In this document: positions 17,091-25,462 of the stretch, piece after piece
Numbering within the stretch: position 1 is the first letter of the stretch
Layout: each line of letters starts with the position of its first letter
Assembly: GCA_019058445.1 (NCBI GenBank)
Contig: JAHPZA010000006.1
Location: 1,068,843-1,132,842 of the forward strand
Direction: 5' to 3'
DNA length: 64,000 nucleotides
From: Promethearchaeota archaeon
Lineage (GTDB): Archaea > Asgardarchaeota > Lokiarchaeia > Sigyniarchaeales > SOKP01
Translations under genes and position numbers: made by a program
The notes under the pieces: model-generated
What the model saw: only the letters and a program-made list of their open reading frames with translations
What the model was told of the DNA's origin: nothing
The model's database searches: none

Positions 17091-18212
17091 TCACCATAAT
17101 AGAATTCTACCACAATTCTTACAAACTCCTTCATTAATTTGTTGATTTAAGCAATTTTCATGGTAAGGTGCGCTACATTCCTTACATATATAGATTTTGC
17201 CCTTAACTTCACTGAAGTCATAGCCGCAATACACACACTTACTATTAAACGTAAAGTTAGTATCATTAGCTTCAACTATTTGGGAAGTACCCGTTAATCC
17301 AACACCATTTCCTACATTTGAAGGTGTAACGTAATTATCTTGCTGAGGGAATGAAACCCATTGATCTTCCAAAGATTGTTGGGGATATTGTTGCCTTGGT
17401 GATTCCCCATAGGACACATATCCTGGTGATGCATTCTTAGAAAGTCCCATCTTTTGGGTTATTTTTTCGTCTAATATGTTAGTTAGAATTAACGCAGAAG
17501 CGTATTTTCCCTTGGAGCCCCCTTTTTGTAAATGTGTGTGTGAAATCATGTGAATTACTCTACCTCCATTCTGTCCGTAATCGAAATAACAAAATACAGG
17601 GGATTCACCCCACTTTTGTTGTAGTTCTTGAGAGGAAATTAATACCCGTACAGCATTATGGTTCAGGATCTGAATAGGGAATGAGCGATACTCAAGCCAC
17701 CATTTAAATTCTTCTTGTTTTATATTATTGGCGGATTTCTTAGTCCATTTATCTTGTTTAATTTCACTTATGACGCCATCTAGAAATGGGTGGTTTGGTT
17801 CAATTATCTGACAGGTTACAATTGCGTCTTCGGTTCTATCTTTATTCCATCTTATAAATCCAGGGAAAACCGGTTCCACAAAATTTTTTATACACCAATC
17901 TGTAGTGAGAATCCAACCCCCTTTTGCCACAAAATCTTTTATTTTTTGATAGGCAGGCGTTGGAATTTTATCTCCAGGGCACCCTATTATTATCAGGTCA
18001 TAATTATCAAAATTATATTTTAACACGTCCTTAGGATCAATTATTTTTTTCTCTGAGGCGTATAAATTATTAATTACTTTTTTTGGCTTCTCAAACCTCC
18101 CATTTATACATAAGACCTTACCATGTTTTTCTACTGCTTTGACAATATCCTTTTTATTTAACGCTTCCATTTTGCGTTTTTTCACTTCAGAGTAGAGATC
18201 TTTCCAGCTCAT
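17091..18212 (-). CDS. Amidotransferase-like domain fused to a C-terminal RING-like zinc finger
   Basis: 373 aa, two parts. Residues about 25-240 form a Rossmann-like/class I glutamine-amidotransferase-like domain (DNYDLIIIGCPGDKIPTPAY, FVAKGGWILTTDWCIKNFV, and a late GGRVIHMISHTHLQ); no Cys-His-Glu triad is obvious. A Gln/Ser/Pro-rich linker (about 265-315) leads to a compact zinc domain with C326, C329, C343, C346, H351, C354, C364 and C367, that is C-x2-C-x13-C-x2-C-x4-H-x2-C-x9-C-x2-C, a RING/PHD-type cross-brace pattern. Ubiquitin-like systems are known in Asgard archaea, so an E3-like or protein-binding role is possible but inferred. It lies between M20 peptidase genes. Confidence 0.65.
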   Translation of the reverse strand: MSWKDLYSEVKKRKMEALNKKDIVKAVEKHGKVLCINGRFEKPKKVINNLYASEKKIIDPKDVLKYNFDNYDLIIIGCPGDKIPTPAYQKIKDFVAKGGWILTTDWCIKNFVEPVFPGFIRWNKDRTEDAIVTCQIIEPNHPFLDGVISEIKQDKWTKKSANNIKQEEFKWWLEYRSFPIQILNHNAVRVLISSQELQQKWGESPVFCYFDYGQNGGRVIHMISHTHLQKGGSKGKYASALILTNILDEKITQKMGLSKNASPGYVSYGESPRQQYPQQSLEDQWVSFPQQDNYVTPSNVGNGVGLTGTSQIVEANDTNFTFNSKCVYCGYDFSEVKGKIYICKECSAPYHENCLNQQINEGVCKNCGRILLW

Positions 18213-18306
18213 TTTTTTAATCTAAATAAAGTTTTAAGGAAATAGAGTGTATTTTATAAATAGTAAACTTCTATTCATATATATATTTTCATTGGAAGCG
18301 ATTTTA

Positions 18307-19815
18307 GTGACTCAAATATTAAAAGATTTAGGTGAACCTTTGGAATTTTGGGAATATTTTGAACAAATTTCTAAAATTCCCCATTGTTCTGGAAAAGAAG
18401 AGAAAGTGAGAGAGTATATTAAAAACGAAGCAGAAAGGTTAGGGTTTAAAACTCAAGTTGATAAAACCGGAAACCTTTTGGTAAAATCTGCTATAAATCA
18501 GAATAGGAAAAATCATCGTAAAGTTATTTTACAATGTCATATGGATATGGTATGCGAAAAGAATGAAGGTGTCGTGCATGATTTTTCTAAAGACCCACTA
18601 CAATTAGAAGTAGTTAAAATGGAGGGTGAGAAATGGCTTACGGCAAAAGGAACGACTCTTGGAGCAGATAATGCGGTTGGAATTGCATATATTTTAGCAT
18701 TGATGAAAAGGTTGAATTCAAAAGCGTTAAAATTTGATCCTCTTGTAATCGAAATGTTATTTACAGTCGATGAGGAGGTTGGGTTGGTTGGAGCATTTAA
18801 TATCGACAAGGAATTAATCAAAGGGGGAACTTATCTTCTCAATTTAGATTCCGAAGAAGATGATAGATTTACAATTGGATGTGCTGGAGGAATTAATACA
18901 GTTGGAGAAATTAAATTTGAATACAGCCCGCTTAAAAAATGTCTAAAAAATGCTATTCCTCTTAGATTATCTATCACTGGTTTACTGGGGGGTCATTCTG
19001 GTACAGATATCCACAAAGATCGGGCAAATTCAATAAAAATTATGAGTAAGATTTTATGGAAAGTAAATCATGAGTTTTCGATTTGCTTACATTCACTGAA
19101 TGGAGGAAACAGAGCAAATGCGATTCCACGAGAAGCTCAAGCAATTTTATTTGTGGAAAATAAAGAAGTATCTATATTGAAGAACTTCATTGACCACATA
19201 ATAAATGAAATTAAATTAGGAATTTCTCGCATCGAGCCAAAGATGAATATTAAAGTTGAGGTAATTGAAGGTTTTGAAGAGAAATTCGTCTTTTCTGAAA
19301 ACCTTCAGAATAAATTACTTCATATGCTTTATGTAATGCCCCATGGCCCGATTTCGATGCATCCAAAAATTCCGAATTTAGTATATACTTCCACAAACTT
19401 AGCTTCAATAAAAACTCATGAGGATCTAATTATAATTACCACAAGTCAGAGAAGTTTACATGAAATTTCAAAAAAAGTGATGTATGAAAAGTTAGAAGCT
19501 TTATTAAATTTAGCGGATTTAAATATTAAGATTTCCCATGTTGGTGAATATCCAGGATGGGATCCTGACTTTAAAGCAGAATTATTAAAATTTGCGCAAA
19601 AAACGTATAAAGAATTATTTAATGAGGAAGTAATTATTCAAGCTATTCATGCGGGATTAGAATGTGGCATATTAAAACAACACTTTCCTGATATCGATAT
19701 GATTTCTTTTGGTCCGACAGTGGAAGGAGGTCATTCCCCTGATGAACGCCTTAAAATTCAAAGTATAAATAAGATGTGGAATTTTTTAATTAAATTACTC
19801 GAAAATTTAGTTTAA
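18307..19815 (+). CDS. pepD: Aminoacyl-histidine dipeptidase PepD (M20C)
   Basis: Cytoplasmic Xaa-His type dipeptidase, about 502 aa. Motifs: FEQISKIPHCSGKEEKVREY at the N-terminus, LQCHMDMVCEKNEG (metal His and catalytic Asp), GADNAVGIAYILALM (bridging Asp), FTVDEEVGLVGAFN (Glu pair), GGHSGTDIHKDRANSIKIM in the lid domain, and the terminal GPTVEGGHSPDERL His. Length agrees with bacterial PepD. The frame is open from a GTG at 18247, but the extra 20 residues are hydrophobic and unlike the family; the GTG at 18307 preceded by GGAAG gives a typical start. Third M20 member of this segment, on the opposite strand. Confidence 0.9.
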   Translation: MTQILKDLGEPLEFWEYFEQISKIPHCSGKEEKVREYIKNEAERLGFKTQVDKTGNLLVKSAINQNRKNHRKVILQCHMDMVCEKNEGVVHDFSKDPLQLEVVKMEGEKWLTAKGTTLGADNAVGIAYILALMKRLNSKALKFDPLVIEMLFTVDEEVGLVGAFNIDKELIKGGTYLLNLDSEEDDRFTIGCAGGINTVGEIKFEYSPLKKCLKNAIPLRLSITGLLGGHSGTDIHKDRANSIKIMSKILWKVNHEFSICLHSLNGGNRANAIPREAQAILFVENKEVSILKNFIDHIINEIKLGISRIEPKMNIKVEVIEGFEEKFVFSENLQNKLLHMLYVMPHGPISMHPKIPNLVYTSTNLASIKTHEDLIIITTSQRSLHEISKKVMYEKLEALLNLADLNIKISHVGEYPGWDPDFKAELLKFAQKTYKELFNEEVIIQAIHAGLECGILKQHFPDIDMISFGPTVEGGHSPDERLKIQSINKMWNFLIKLLENLV

Positions 19816-19898
19816 CAACTTTTGAATTAGTTGAAAAAATAATTTAAAATCCTAAATATTATTATATCTTAAGTGAATAATTGTCTCCATTTTAGAAT

Positions 19899-20432
19899 AT
19901 GTCAAAGCGAGAAAGAATAAAAAAAGCCCAAGAGAAACTTGAGATTAGTGGATCTGAAACTATCACAGAAAAGATCAGAAAAAGAACTCCATGGCTCTTT
20001 GGGAATAAACTAAGAAAACCGAAGATGGCATATCCCAAGTTAAGAGGTCGAAGGATCGTGCTCCCTACTCCATCAAAGGCAATAGGACTTGCGGTTATTT
20101 ATGCAATTCTCTTTATTTTACAAACTGGAGTTGTATATTTAGTTTATCGAGAGCCACCTGCTCTCGGAGCAGATGCGAATGGAGATCCAATATTTCTCTA
20201 TCCCGGAATTCAGGATAGTTTTATTATTGAAGGTATAGTCGCCTCTATTTTAATATTTACAGCTTCAACAGGATTTTTATTATTATATCAAGCATCTAAG
20301 CATTCTTACAATCGAAAATTAGCATTAAGGATTATGATCATTGGAATATTTATGATATTAGTATCCTATGTGTTTTTACAGTATATGATAGCTGTGAAGC
20401 TTGGTGAGCCTGCATGGTGGGAGAATCTCTAA
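19899..20432 (+). CDS. OSTC/Ost3-Ost6-like oligosaccharyltransferase membrane subunit
   Basis: 177 aa with a basic N-terminal 55 residues and three membrane segments (about 63-82, 110-130, 142-163). From residue about 54 it parallels eukaryotic OSTC and the C-terminal membrane domain of Ost3/Ost6: a Pro followed by a first TM with TGVVYLVYREPPALG (OSTC has a Gly-Gly-x-x-Tyr...EPPSVG segment), then a loop, then FIIEGIVASILIFTASTGF (OSTC: YIMEGLASSFLF..GGLGF), then a third TM and a final MIAVKLGEP (OSTC: MRMKLPGYL). I infer a subunit of an archaeal N-glycosylation complex with AglB/STT3, which is not in the window. Ost3/6-like and ribophorin-like genes are known in Asgard archaea. Confidence 0.75.
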   Translation: MSKRERIKKAQEKLEISGSETITEKIRKRTPWLFGNKLRKPKMAYPKLRGRRIVLPTPSKAIGLAVIYAILFILQTGVVYLVYREPPALGADANGDPIFLYPGIQDSFIIEGIVASILIFTASTGFLLLYQASKHSYNRKLALRIMIIGIFMILVSYVFLQYMIAVKLGEPAWWENL

Positions 20433-20501
20433 TATAAAATCTGAAAATTGGTTAAAATTTTTGAGTTTTTCACCATTTCAACTTATTTTAAATTGTAGTT
20501 T

Positions 20502-21647
20502 CTATTCGACTATACAAATTCTTAGCTCATCATAATCAACAATAACTTTATAGAGTCCTTTCATCTCTTCATCCAATTTCGGATCTCTTGTGTCTAATCT
20601 TAAAATCTGATGGGGGATATTTTGAAGCTTAAATTTTGTAGAAATAATTATGATGTTTTTATTCCCGACTTTTTTTAGAATATGAGGAGTAAATTGTAAA
20701 TTACCTCGACCAAAAAGAAAACCTTGTCTTCCAATCAGGGAAACAATGATTTTGGTTTTATTTCCTTGTATATGGTTTAAAATTTGTTTTTCATTTAAAT
20801 CTGATGCAATAATCTGTTTTTTTAATAATATATCTACGCCTAGCATAGTTTTCTCTTGGTTTAATGCGTCAGTAATAGCTTTCGTCGTCGTTCCCGGACC
20901 TATTAAATAATATACATCATCCTCAAGTTCTTCAATTATTCGTTTTGCGATTCTTTCTTGATTATTTAAATCTGAATTAGGAGAGCCCATTTTAGATAAT
21001 TGAGAATAGTCGGGATTAAATGGTGTAAGCAAATATCCATATAATTTTGAGACCAGCTTTCCTTTTCGATATTCTTCTTCATCAATATCTAGAACTTCCG
21101 ATTCCTTAAGTGCAGCTTCTCCCCATAAGAATTGCATAGTAATGGAACTTGCTAATTTTGGATTAATCGAAAACACACTAGAATAAATTTTTACTCCAGA
21201 GGGAATTCCCAAGCACGGTTTACTCATGTCGATAGTTGATACAATATCACGTGCCGTACCGTCACCACCTACGAATAATATTAATTGTAGTTCCGGGATA
21301 TCTTGCATTTTTTTAGCAGCTATTTTCGTGTGGGCAGCAGTCGTATCAAAAACACCTTTCACTTTGTTATAAAGAGGATGGTTAATAATTTCATAATCAA
21401 ATTCCATTTCTTTTAAAATAAATTCTCCCATGTTTCCGGGGCATGAGTAAAATTTTAATCTTGGTTTAATCGATGTTAATTCTTTTAACAATTCTTTTGT
21501 TCTGTTCATTGCGTTTGGTCTTGCTCCTAATTCAATGGCTTTCTTTAATATTTCATTCCCATCAGTTCCTTTAAGTCCTACTGATCCTCCCATCCCTGAA
21601 ATTGGATTTACAATTAATCCTAAAACAAATTTATTCTGTTTACTCAA
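20502..21647 (-). CDS. ATP-NAD kinase-like protein (COG3199 type)
   Basis: 381 aa. The N-terminus GLIVNPISGMGGSVGLKGTD and the LFVGGDGTARDIVSTI motif (GGDGT, residues about 130-145) define the NAD kinase/diacylglycerol kinase superfamily; PCLGIPSGVKIYSSVFSINP is typical of the long ATP-NAD kinase-like subgroup, as is the later YLIGPGTTTKAITDAL. The expected reaction is phosphorylation of NAD to NADP, but members of this subgroup are less well characterised than PpnK. Start codon TTG at 21647. The gene is convergent with the OSTC-like gene. Confidence 0.8.
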   Translation of the reverse strand: MSKQNKFVLGLIVNPISGMGGSVGLKGTDGNEILKKAIELGARPNAMNRTKELLKELTSIKPRLKFYSCPGNMGEFILKEMEFDYEIINHPLYNKVKGVFDTTAAHTKIAAKKMQDIPELQLILFVGGDGTARDIVSTIDMSKPCLGIPSGVKIYSSVFSINPKLASSITMQFLWGEAALKESEVLDIDEEEYRKGKLVSKLYGYLLTPFNPDYSQLSKMGSPNSDLNNQERIAKRIIEELEDDVYYLIGPGTTTKAITDALNQEKTMLGVDILLKKQIIASDLNEKQILNHIQGNKTKIIVSLIGRQGFLFGRGNLQFTPHILKKVGNKNIIIISTKFKLQNIPHQILRLDTRDPKLDEEMKGLYKVIVDYDELRICIVE

Positions 21648-21721
21648 TAGAATCCCTTAGAATAGGTAAAAAAAAGAAAAAAATTAAAAGAATTTTATGG
21701 AAAATTTAAAGTAATTTACTA

Positions 21722-22114
21722 CTAACCTGTAAAGGCTTTATAGGCTGCTTCATCTAATAGATTCCCTTTTTCTGCGTCCCAATTGGAAGGATCAATTTTA
21801 TAAAGCCAAGCACTTAACGCATCTTCGTTGATTTTTTCTGGCTCGTCCATCAAATCGGAGTTTACAGCGGTAACTGCACCGCTTACAGGGGAATAAATAT
21901 CACCAACTGCTTTACTTGATTCAACGGTACAATCAATAGGATCGCTAGCTGGCTCATCTCCATCCATCTTTACTTGCTCAAGAGTAGCACCCTCAAGTCC
22001 CTCAACATCAACGAAAGAAATCTCACCTAATTGCTCAGCAGCATAAGGTGTGATTCCTACTTCTTTTGTCCCATCATCAAACCATTGATGGGTTTTTGTG
22101 AACCATTTTGCCAT
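21722..22114 (-). CDS. gcvH: Glycine cleavage system H protein (lipoyl carrier)
   Basis: 130 aa lipoyl-domain protein. It begins MAKWFTKTHQWFDDGTKEVG and contains the lipoylation motif VESSKAVGDIYSPVSGAVTA with the acceptor Lys, then NEDALSAWLYKIDPSNWD, which matches GcvH. It shuttles the methylamine group bound to lipoate in glycine cleavage (family knowledge). The frame is open to a GTG at 22126; the ATG at 22114 with an upstream GAAGTGA is preferred. No GcvT, GcvP, LipA or LplA gene is nearby, so partners must be elsewhere or the protein serves as a general lipoate carrier. Confidence 0.93.
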   Translation of the reverse strand: MAKWFTKTHQWFDDGTKEVGITPYAAEQLGEISFVDVEGLEGATLEQVKMDGDEPASDPIDCTVESSKAVGDIYSPVSGAVTAVNSDLMDEPEKINEDALSAWLYKIDPSNWDAEKGNLLDEAAYKAFTG

Positions 22115-22249
22115 GGTTTTTTTCACTTCTTTTATATTTAAGTTTTTTATGTTATTAAATTAAATTGAATTTAAGTTTATAATAGAATTAATTATAGTAA
22201 AAATATAAAAGTTTTTTATTAGACTTACTCTAAAAAGTTTTAGGATAAA

Positions 22250-23086
22250 ATGACTACTTCTCTACAAGATCAAATAAATTTTTATGTCGAATTTAAAGAG
22301 CGGTATTTTGAAATCATTAGAGATTTTGGGTTTAGTTATCAACAAGATTGTGAGGCACGTAATTATCTTTTTAGACTTTTAAACCAAAAAGGAGAAAAAT
22401 GGGATTCTGAAAGTATATTACGTTCTTTTAGTGATTTATTTCAAGAAAAGAAAATAGTTTTGATATACGGATGCGGGCCTTCATTAGAGATTACTGTTGA
22501 TTACCTGCTTAGGGAATGTGGTAAGGAATTATTTAGAAAGTGTATTAATCTTGCGGCAGATGGGGCATCCATTTTATTACGGGAAAGGGAAATTCCCGTT
22601 GAGGCTATCTTTTCTGACCTTGATGGAATTACGAAAGTTGAGTTTAATTATCCAGAATTCTTTATTATCCATGCGCATGGTGATAATATAGGAAAGATGA
22701 GCCATTTTAAAGAAGAAATCCTTATGTTCCCAAATATAATAGGAACTACTCAAGTAGAGCCAATTGATACGATTTTAAACCCCGGAGGGTTCACAGACGG
22801 AGATCGAATCTTATATTTCATAAGAGCCCTCTTGCAACCTCACAACACAATTTATTTTATTGGAATGGATTTTAATGAGATAATTGGAAGATATTCTAAA
22901 CCGAATTTAACGGAAAATCATCAAGGGACTCCAATGAAACTAAAAAAACTGGAATATGCTATAAAATTAATAGAATGTTTAATAGAGAAAATGAGTAATG
23001 AAATTTTTTTCTTAAATTCGAAAATTGCGTCAAATAGATTTAAATATCTAACGATAAAAGAGTTCGCAGAACATCTGAAAAAATAA
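22250..23086 (+). CDS. mptE: 6-hydroxymethylpterin diphosphokinase MptE-like (DUF115)
   Basis: 278 aa. The core IVLIYGCGPSLEITVDYLL (residues about 68-86), INLAADGASILLREREIPVE, AIFSDLDGI, FIIHAHGDN and NPGGFTDGDRILYFIRAL are the motifs of the archaeal DUF115/MptE family, which makes 6-hydroxymethyl-dihydropterin diphosphate for tetrahydromethanopterin or folate synthesis. An N-terminal helical extension of about 65 residues precedes them, as usual. It converges with the RecA-like gene, only 7 bp away at the 3' ends. No other pterin gene is nearby. Confidence 0.85.
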   Translation: MTTSLQDQINFYVEFKERYFEIIRDFGFSYQQDCEARNYLFRLLNQKGEKWDSESILRSFSDLFQEKKIVLIYGCGPSLEITVDYLLRECGKELFRKCINLAADGASILLREREIPVEAIFSDLDGITKVEFNYPEFFIIHAHGDNIGKMSHFKEEILMFPNIIGTTQVEPIDTILNPGGFTDGDRILYFIRALLQPHNTIYFIGMDFNEIIGRYSKPNLTENHQGTPMKLKKLEYAIKLIECLIEKMSNEIFFLNSKIASNRFKYLTIKEFAEHLKK

Positions 23087-23093
23087 CGAGAGT

Positions 23094-23918
23094 CTAGATT
23101 TTATAATCCGAAATACCCTGTGATGTTATTCTAAATACGACTTTTTTTTCCGGTAAATCCTCGGAATTAACTAGATGGACATAATTCTTCTCTTCCTTGT
23201 AACTTAGATATAAGTATTCTGAGAAAAAATGATTTATAAATTGATTTCCAACGGGAAATTCATGGATAATAGCATTTTTAATAAAATTAGGAAAAACTTG
23301 AGCTGTAGCAATTAATATTATATTAAAGTTTTTAAGAAGGGTATCTATATTTTCTAATACTTTTAAATACGCAGTTTTAAGGCTATAAAAAGAAGTTTCT
23401 TTATTACCTTGCTCGGCCCGATAGAAATTATTAATTGAATCTATAATAACTAAATACTTTTTGTTTATTTTTAATTGATTTTCAATTTCTTTTAATTTGA
23501 GCAACAAAGCTGAAGAACTCATAATTTTTGATACTTTAATGCTCTTGAGAACCTCTCGATAATCAAGTGAACTTGCAGTTGCTATTTCATTTATTCTTTC
23601 AGGTCGAAAGGTATTTTCACAATCAAGAAAAAAAGTAAAGGTAAAATCTTTCTTTTTAGTAATTTCTTTTTGGGTAATAAAATATTTATATGCCTGTACA
23701 CATAAATTCAAGCAAATTTGAGTTTTTCCAGTGCTATTTGCCCCATATATTAAATATTTTTTATTTAAACAAAATCCACTATTTAAAATATTTGTGAAAT
23801 TCTTTGAATCCAAAGGCAGAAAAAAGCTTGTTTCGTCAGCTTTTTTTATTTTTTTTAAAATAGAAGCTTTTGGAATGAATTGTTTATTATTAATATTTAA
23901 TATTTCCAACAAATCCAT
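23094..23918 (-). CDS. RecA/RadA-superfamily ATPase, divergent
   Basis: 274 aa. Walker A is GANSTGKT (residues 59-66) and Walker B is KKYLVIIDSI (about 155-164), followed by a segment resembling the RecA core (YLKVLENIDTLLKNFNIILI ATAQV). It lacks the N-terminal helix-hairpin-helix region of RadA and is longer than RadB, so it is a divergent Rad51/RadB-like paralogue. A role in recombination or in regulation of RadA is inferred from the family only. A second RecA-type ATPase (RadB-like) lies at 29688-30377. Confidence 0.7.
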   Translation of the reverse strand: MDLLEILNINNKQFIPKASILKKIKKADETSFFLPLDSKNFTNILNSGFCLNKKYLIYGANSTGKTQICLNLCVQAYKYFITQKEITKKKDFTFTFFLDCENTFRPERINEIATASSLDYREVLKSIKVSKIMSSSALLLKLKEIENQLKINKKYLVIIDSINNFYRAEQGNKETSFYSLKTAYLKVLENIDTLLKNFNIILIATAQVFPNFIKNAIIHEFPVGNQFINHFFSEYLYLSYKEEKNYVHLVNSEDLPEKKVVFRITSQGISDYKI

Positions 23919-24030
23919 TTTTTTCTATAAACTTATTTCTTTTTATATTATTAATCTACTCTTGAAATACATTTAATTTTTTGTATATTTGGAAATTTCA
24001 TGGTAAAACCGAAAAGTTAATTTTCAAACG

Positions 24031-24083
24031 TATCTTGTTATTAATAAATCGATTAGAAATTTAGTATCTTGTTATTAATAAAT
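24031..24083. repeat. 19-bp direct repeat upstream of the TFE-beta-like gene
   Basis: The sequence TATCTTGTTATTAATAAAT occurs twice without mismatch, at 24031-24049 and 24065-24083, with a period of 34 bp. It lies in the 247-bp divergent intergenic region between the RecA-like gene and the TFE-beta-like gene, about 80-135 bp before the latter's ATG. The repeats could be operator sites or part of the promoter region; nothing else is seen in this interval. Confidence 0.6.
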
Positions 24084-24165
24084 TCTCCATTTAAGTTGAA
24101 TTAATATATACACCTTAAGAAGAATTAATTTCAATATTATTTAAAGCGAAAGGTAGATTACCCTT

Positions 24166-24789
24166 ATGGCAAAGAAAAAGAAAGAAACGTGTCCTTACTG
24201 TGGAAAAAGTTTTGCCTATCTCTCCAGACATAAATGTAAGATTAAAGAGCGTGTAGAAGGAGGAGTAGAAGACAAGACGGAAGCAGAACGCAGGATTGAA
24301 AGAATAGAAGAAACAAGAAAGCAAATTGGACGTACGCTGAAAAAAGATGAGAAAATAGTACTTAATCTCATAAATCGAAAAAAGGAAGTGTATTTTGATC
24401 AGCTTTTAGAGCTTACAAACAAGAATCGAGACGATTTAGAAGAGATTTTAGAAGTTTTATCATTACAATCACGTATAAAATTAAATCGTGAACTGATAGA
24501 CAGCTCTTGGACAAAGAGAATTAATTCCATTGAAGAATATGAAGATATTAAGGTAAAAGATGTAAAAGTTAATAAGAAAAAGAAAGATTTTATATGGAAT
24601 CTTTTTGGATATCAACCATGCTTTATTTGTCCTTATGTTGTTGACAGATGTAATGATACAAATCCCAACAAATTAAATCCTCATCATTGTCCTTGGTTAA
24701 CTGAATGGATTGAAGCTTCTGTAGAGGGTAGGGAATATAAGGTAAACTTTGAAGAAATTGAAACCAATGGACAGATTGAAGAATTATAG
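24166..24789 (+). CDS. TFE-beta/RPC34-like transcription factor with N-terminal zinc finger
   Basis: 207 aa, three parts. (1) A small zinc finger at the N-terminus with C9, C12, H22 and C24 (CPYCGKSFAYLSRHKC). (2) A predicted winged helix at about 58-115 (KDEKIVLNLINRKKEVYFDQ and following). (3) A C-terminal four-cysteine cluster C152, C155, C162, C175 followed by PWLTEW; this matches the [4Fe-4S] motif of eukaryotic RPC34/RPC39 (C-x2-C-x5-C-x10-C then a TEW) and of archaeal TFE-beta. It would help open promoter DNA together with TFE-alpha (family knowledge). The N-terminal finger is not part of TFE-beta as I know it. Expressed from its own promoter region. Confidence 0.75.
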   Translation: MAKKKKETCPYCGKSFAYLSRHKCKIKERVEGGVEDKTEAERRIERIEETRKQIGRTLKKDEKIVLNLINRKKEVYFDQLLELTNKNRDDLEEILEVLSLQSRIKLNRELIDSSWTKRINSIEEYEDIKVKDVKVNKKKKDFIWNLFGYQPCFICPYVVDRCNDTNPNKLNPHHCPWLTEWIEASVEGREYKVNFEEIETNGQIEEL

Positions 24790-24822
24790 TTTTAATATTC
24801 ATATAAATTAGGATGATTTCAT

Positions 24823-25461
24823 TTATTTTTTCTTTAAACCTATTATATATATCTCATTGCTGCCCTTCTTTGAGGCTTTTGGCTTGTAACTCTTGACAAT
24901 TTGGAATTCATACTTCATTTGTTTCATTAATTTATTAAAATCCTGTCCTTGAAATGTCTTAAGAACTAAAATTCCTTTGTATCTCAAATTTTTTCGGGCA
25001 ATCTCTAAAATACTATAACAGAGTTGATTTTGTCTAATTTGATCTGAAAATTTATTACCTGATTTATTTATTGACGCATCAGAAAGAATGATATCTAACT
25101 TATTACTTTTAAAAAATATCTCAATTTCATTTTGAAATTCTGGCGTATTAAAGTCCATTTTAACTGTCTTAACATCGTCAATAGGAGATATGTTTTTGAG
25201 GTCAACTCCCAGAATTTTAAAATGATCGCGATGATAGTATTGGTCTTTATATTTTTCTAAATTTTCTTCAGCAATTTTTCTTGATATTTGTAACCAGGAG
25301 CCTGGTGCACTTCCCAAATCCAATATATAAAACGCTCTTTTAAAAATATTAAACCTTTTTTGAATATCTAACAGTTTATAGGCAGATCTTGCACGAAACC
25401 CTTTTTGCTTTGCTTGTTTGTAATGTGGATCGTTTCTATGGACATGTGGATCTTTAGGCAC
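24823..25461 (-). CDS. rlmE: RlmE/FtsJ-type rRNA 2'-O-methyltransferase
   Basis: 212 aa. N-terminal KQAKQKGFRARSAYKLLDIQ (with the first catalytic Lys), SAM-binding FYILDLGSAPGSWLQISRKI (residues about 44-63), LDIILSDASINKSGN (catalytic Asp), ILVLKTFQGQDFNKLMKQM (second catalytic Lys) and SYKPKASKKGSNEIYIIGLK (Glu) make the complete K-D-K-E tetrad of the FtsJ family. The substrate is likely a uridine in 23S rRNA, or tRNA as for Trm7. The GTG start at 25461 lies one base after the Trm1 stop, so the two RNA methyltransferase genes form one operon. Confidence 0.9.
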   Translation of the reverse strand: MPKDPHVHRNDPHYKQAKQKGFRARSAYKLLDIQKRFNIFKRAFYILDLGSAPGSWLQISRKIAEENLEKYKDQYYHRDHFKILGVDLKNISPIDDVKTVKMDFNTPEFQNEIEIFFKSNKLDIILSDASINKSGNKFSDQIRQNQLCYSILEIARKNLRYKGILVLKTFQGQDFNKLMKQMKYEFQIVKSYKPKASKKGSNEIYIIGLKKK

Positions 25462-25462
25462 C

